Origin: Euphorbia lathyris
Taxonomy: Eukaryota > Streptophyta > Magnoliopsida > Malpighiales > Euphorbiaceae
DNA length: 64,000 nt
NCBI RefSeq assembly: GCF_963576675.1
Contig: NC_088917.1
Location: 10,196,001-10,260,000 of the forward strand
Direction: 5' to 3'
A program made the translations under genes and the position numbers. The notes under the pieces are model-generated. The model was given only the letters and a program-made list of their open reading frames with translations. It ran no database searches and had not been told where the DNA came from. Below, piece by piece: positions 60,334-64,000 of the stretch. How positions within the stretch are numbered: the stretch's first letter is position 1; each line of letters opens with the position of its first letter.

Positions 60334-60388
60334 AACACATTATCATAAAACAACTTAATTTAATTCTAAAATTAAATATCTTGGGGAT

Positions 60389-62171
60389 TGATAGCGTATC
60401 GCTAGTAGTGCTTTTCTATGACAAAATGTATATTACGATGATTACGCTACGAATATGGATGTGGTCTTTCTAAGTGCTTTATATCTACTAGACGTCACTA
60501 CTTAGGGGCAAGTGTACACCGTCGTATCAAGTAATAATCCGGTTAAGACCGGGTATCGAATCCACGGGATTTATAACTACAAGTATTAGACGACTCGGTT
60601 TCGTATGTTATTTAAGCGGTAATTACTTTGGGGTTAAGTAAGACACAACTACACACTATTCCTCCCTATTGGCGACACAGATTTATGTAGCTAAAACTCT
60701 ATGAAGTGGGATGAATATGATAAGTTATAACCATGATAAATAATGACTCTAAATGTATACGGATAATAGTTTACTCTTGCAAAGACGACCAAGTGTAGTA
60801 GGACCGACCCGTGAAGCACTTAGACTACGTGATTCCTAGTTAAGGCGTGTCTAATGCGGGGGAATTAGAAACTAGGGCCTGTAAGTTCCGTGGCTTGTCA
60901 ATTCCTACGGTTTCCGGTTTGTCACTTCCGGTAAGGCAACACCTATATAACTCCCTAAAGATAGCCCGAATGGCGGCGGTAATCGCGTTCCCCTACACAA
61001 TAATCAATTATCAATATCAAAACAAGCAATAAACATTAACACATAAAGGGAAATAGAGATTATAAATCATAAATTATAAATATGGAAAGTGATTAGATGA
61101 AATACAACCAAGCCTAGTACATAGGAAGAGTACAAGCTAATTAGCAAGTAAAAAGGGAGAATCCGCCCTTGGAACTAGCTAACCGGACTCAAAGCCGTCT
61201 CCTATGTCGTGGAGGTGGAACTCTCGAGCTTGGTGACGAATGGTGGAACGGAGCGTCAATGGAACGCCGGAACAACGAACAAGCTCTCGAGGGGGAGAGT
61301 TTAACTTACAAAATTTGAATCTAAATTACAAGGAAAGAAAAGAGCATAGTGTAGCTCTCTAGTATGTAATTGGTGTCAAATGAAGTTCAAGAGCTTCTTA
61401 TTTATAGACATCAAGCAAGGGCAAGCTTGTAATTTCACAAAGCACAAGTATGGAGCAACATTGTTTGGTGCAGAAATCCCATGATACGCCCCGCGTAAAT
61501 TGGTCTACGCCCCGCGTAAATGCCCATTCCGTCAGAAATCTCCTGCATGTGGACCAATTCGTTGTCTTGTTGTCTCAAGCACGCCCTGCGTAAAGGATTG
61601 TACGCCCCGCGTGTTTGAGTCTCTGGAGTTTTATTGCTTGAATTGGAGCTTTTACGCCGTGCGTAGCTGAAGTACGCCCCGCATAAAAGAGTCTCTGATC
61701 TTTTTACGTTGAAGAATTGTCTTTTACGCCTCGCGTATATGGTGGTACGCCCCGCGTAAGGAGAGTTGACTCTAGGAGACAATGCAGTCTGACTTTCAGG
61801 ATTAGGCCAATCATTTCCGACATGTGTCATACGCCCCGCGTATGCTGAGTCAGTTCCACATGGCTTCTGCGGATAAGGCAATCATTACCGACACCATGTT
61901 TCACGCCCCGCGTAGGGGATTATACGCCCCGCGTATGGAGTGGATTTTTGCTCCTTTCTCGTACCTAAAATACAAAACTTGAGAGCCGAGTTAGCTTGAC
62001 GTTTTTATTTCCTAAACTAATCAAAAACGAGGAAAATAAACTGAAAGTACGAGCTTTATTTTTATTTCTTTATTTTGTCAAAACACTTTATTTTTGTAAT
62101 TAAACTTATTTATTTTATCCAAAATCAACCCGTAAATCACGCTAAAAGATAGGCGTAAAATACCCCTATCA
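60389..62171 (-). mobile_element. LTR of a large Tat/Athila-like retrotransposon (3' LTR, element continues to the right)
   Basis: Starts TGATAGCG and ends ACCCCTATCA, so the TG...CA ends extend to six inverted bases. Just outside on the right, the minus strand reads GAGGAGGTT, a polypurine tract, so this is the 3' LTR of a minus-strand element. The adjoining phrase TACTTGAGGACAAGTAAAAC (minus strand, near 62190-62210) is like the sequence just before the 3' LTR of Tat/Athila elements. The 5-bp site on the left (GGGAT) cannot be checked because the other end is outside the window. Confidence 0.7.
61485..61935. repeat. Array of TACGCCCCGCGTA mini-hairpins in the LTR
   Basis: Eleven copies of a 13-bp motif, TACGC-CCC-GCGTA (five-base inverted arms), occur with irregular spacing of about 15-80 bp. 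Several have one C-to-T or G-to-A change. A 148-codon minus-strand open frame across the array (repeating YAGR) is a by-product of the motif. Confidence 0.85.
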
Positions 62172-64000
62172 AACCTCCTCGGACTTTAAAGTTTTACTTG
62201 TCCTCAAGTAAAAGAAATCGAAAGACAAGGGACTGAGAAAATTAAGAAACAAACCGAAGGTTGGTTTTGCCAAGTGCGTGATTTCAAAGTTATGGTTTTG
62301 TGCAAAGGTTTCGGTAAGTACCTACGCAAACAATTGAGTACAAAAACTTGTTTGAAACCTCCATGATCAAGATTTAATAGGCAATATTAATGGGGGTTGA
62401 TTATCTTTTGAGAACCCGATAGTACCTCACCAAGGGATTTCGCTCTTACGCTCAATTTTAGGTGGGTCGGTGTTTTATCGCTCTTCTTTGCACTTACTCG
62501 AGATCATGTTGAATTTGCATTTTTATCCGGGTTTTTCCTCCTAAAATATGGTTAGGCAATATTAAAAATGAACCCGGAGGGGGGTTGTAATATGGATGGC
62601 TACTTTAGTGGTCAGTTTAAAGAAACTCGAGTTCAAAAATACCGTTTTGTGATTGCACCGTATCATTGCTCATTTTGGCCTTGGCGAATTTTACAAGATT
62701 TACTTCAAAATTGCTCGGGTGGAGCTTGAGAATGCCTTTTTATTTTTTATTGTATCCTTTGTTTTGACAGAGGCACAAAAACAATATTTTGAGAACTAAT
62801 GGTGCTCATTTGCTAAGGCTGTGACTCATTTCGGGTAATTCGGGTGCAACTTGATTATGTCGGTAATTGAACAAGAGGAAAAAGGGTTAGATGTTAAGAG
62901 GGTATTAATCAAAAAAGTTGGTTAATAGGCTCGAGGGGGTTTCCTAATGTTTAATGAAAACGAGAAAAATAAATTAAGAAAAATTAGCCTAAGTGGGTTC
63001 GGTTTATCATCTATTGCCTTTTTACCACAGTAAGTGTACTTAACCCGGTATTAGATGCAAATTCTATGAGTCGAGTGAAGTCAAAGCTCTCGAAAAAGTG
63101 TGAAAGAATTAGAGTTCTCGTACGAACTCTTTTAGGCTCAAAATACCTCACAAAGATTCGGGTTTAAATTGTGTACTATCAAGTTTTCGCTAAATTCTCA
63201 ACTATCCCGTTTTTATTGCCTTTTCAAAGTTCATTATGGAGATAACATTCGGGTTTAAGACTCAATGCCTTAGTTTAGTACTAATCCTAAGTTTTGCACA
63301 AATTCCCTAACTTTAAGATCAAGACTAAAATTTCTTAATCGAATCATTCCTTTATGTTCCGACACTTTTATTTTTTATGACAAATAACGGAACTTTAATT
63401 AATTTCCGAGGGAGGGATAGCATGTCGGGAAAATTTAAAAGAGTCAATAAATTAGTTTAATTATTTTGTAGTTATTAAATTTTTATTTTTGTTTTTGGTA
63501 GTGCAAAACAAACGTTAAGTGCGGGGTTGCACGTCCCTCCGCGTTATTTAAAATGACGCCTATTCCAAGGGCGTCGCAAAAAGAAACTAAAACAAAAACA
63601 AAAATAAAGTTAAGGAAGGGAAAGAAGAAGACCCTAAGTGGCCAGGGGCCCTACGCGAGGCGTGCCTAGGGGGGCGCTCCGCGTAGGGTGGCGTTTAAAT
63701 CCTTAATTTGGGCAGAGACTTAAGTACGCGGGGCGCAATGGCGGAGGCGCCCCGCGTAAGGTGTTGTTTTTATTGTTTTTGGAGTCAGAGACTCAAAGAC
63801 GCGGGGCGCAAGAAGAAGACGCCCTGCGTGTTTGAGTTTCTGAACTTTTTTTTACGCATGAAAATGAAGGGTACGCGGGGCATGCCATGGGGTACGCCCT
63901 GCGTGGTGGTATTCTTAAACAATAAAATGAAAAGAACGAAAGCACAAAACACAAACGGAACTTAACAATTGTAATTAAAAAGAACATCCTACATTACAAA
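62172..64000 (-). mobile_element. 3' internal non-coding region of the Tat-like element
   Basis: About 1.8 kb to the window edge without a coding domain, as in Tat/Ogre-type elements, which have a long untranslated stretch before the 3' LTR. The mini-hairpin motif returns at 63640-63905 in about eight variants, in both orientations. The rest is AT-rich with no features I can support. Confidence 0.6.

Larger units (their letters stand above)
57739..60388. repeat. 5' flank of GDSL copy D (duplicated unit, truncated)
   Basis: From about 57900 it is nearly identical to the flank of copy A. It contains the CACTA start (59066) and LTR-like block (59441-60333). It is cut at 60388 by the insertion of a Tat-like element; the other units continue with a further kilobase. 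Confidence 0.85.

Noticed and set aside
61435..61881. 148-codon open frame on the minus strand
   Set aside because: It is produced by the repeated TACGCCCCGCGTA motif (YAGR repeats) within an LTR and resembles no protein.

Overview
This is nuclear DNA from a flowering plant, most likely a eudicot. Coding exons are spliced with GT-AG introns, the DNA is AT-rich, a plastid-targeted glutathione peroxidase is present, and most of the rest is plant transposable elements (Ty3, Copia and Tat-like LTR elements, CACTA, hAT, Mutator, Harbinger and Stowaway MITEs, an Au-type SINE). I cannot name the species.

Left part (1-17.7 kb): an array of short palindromes (98-334) is followed by an apparently intact six-exon minus-strand gene for a chloroplast thioredoxin-dependent glutathione peroxidase (1201-6429; 234 aa). 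Its introns and promoter side carry fold-back MITEs, including a Mutator-type family with 9-bp target duplications. A 6,025-bp CACTA transposon (9065-15089, TSD ATA) follows. It shows no transposase but contains pieces of host genes (a PPR gene, a CstF64-like exon and others). Then come nested hAT-type MITEs carrying tRNA-like promoter boxes.

Central and right part (17.7-60.4 kb): four copies (A-D) of a GDSL esterase/lipase gene, all on the minus strand, lie inside larger segmental duplications. Only copy B (30389-32067) keeps an intact 374-codon, five-exon frame. Copy A is split by a Ty3 element and has lost a splice acceptor. Copy C is split by a Copia element, has two nonsense codons and two damaged splice sites. 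Copy D has a frameshift and a nonsense codon, and looks like an A/B mosaic. In all four copies the block V catalytic His is replaced (Arg in A, B, D; Cys in C). Even the intact copy may therefore not be an ordinary GDSL hydrolase.

Between B and C lies a stretch of debris: a PLS-type PPR fragment split by a Harbinger-like MITE, two more MITEs, an Au SINE and diverged repeat pairs. The right edge (60389-64000) is one LTR and 3' internal sequence of a large Tat/Athila-like element, marked by many copies of a 13-bp hairpin motif related to TACGCCCCGCGTA.

Overall, two host genes look intact by sequence (the peroxidase and GDSL copy B). The rest records duplication, sequence exchange, gene capture and repeated transposon insertion.
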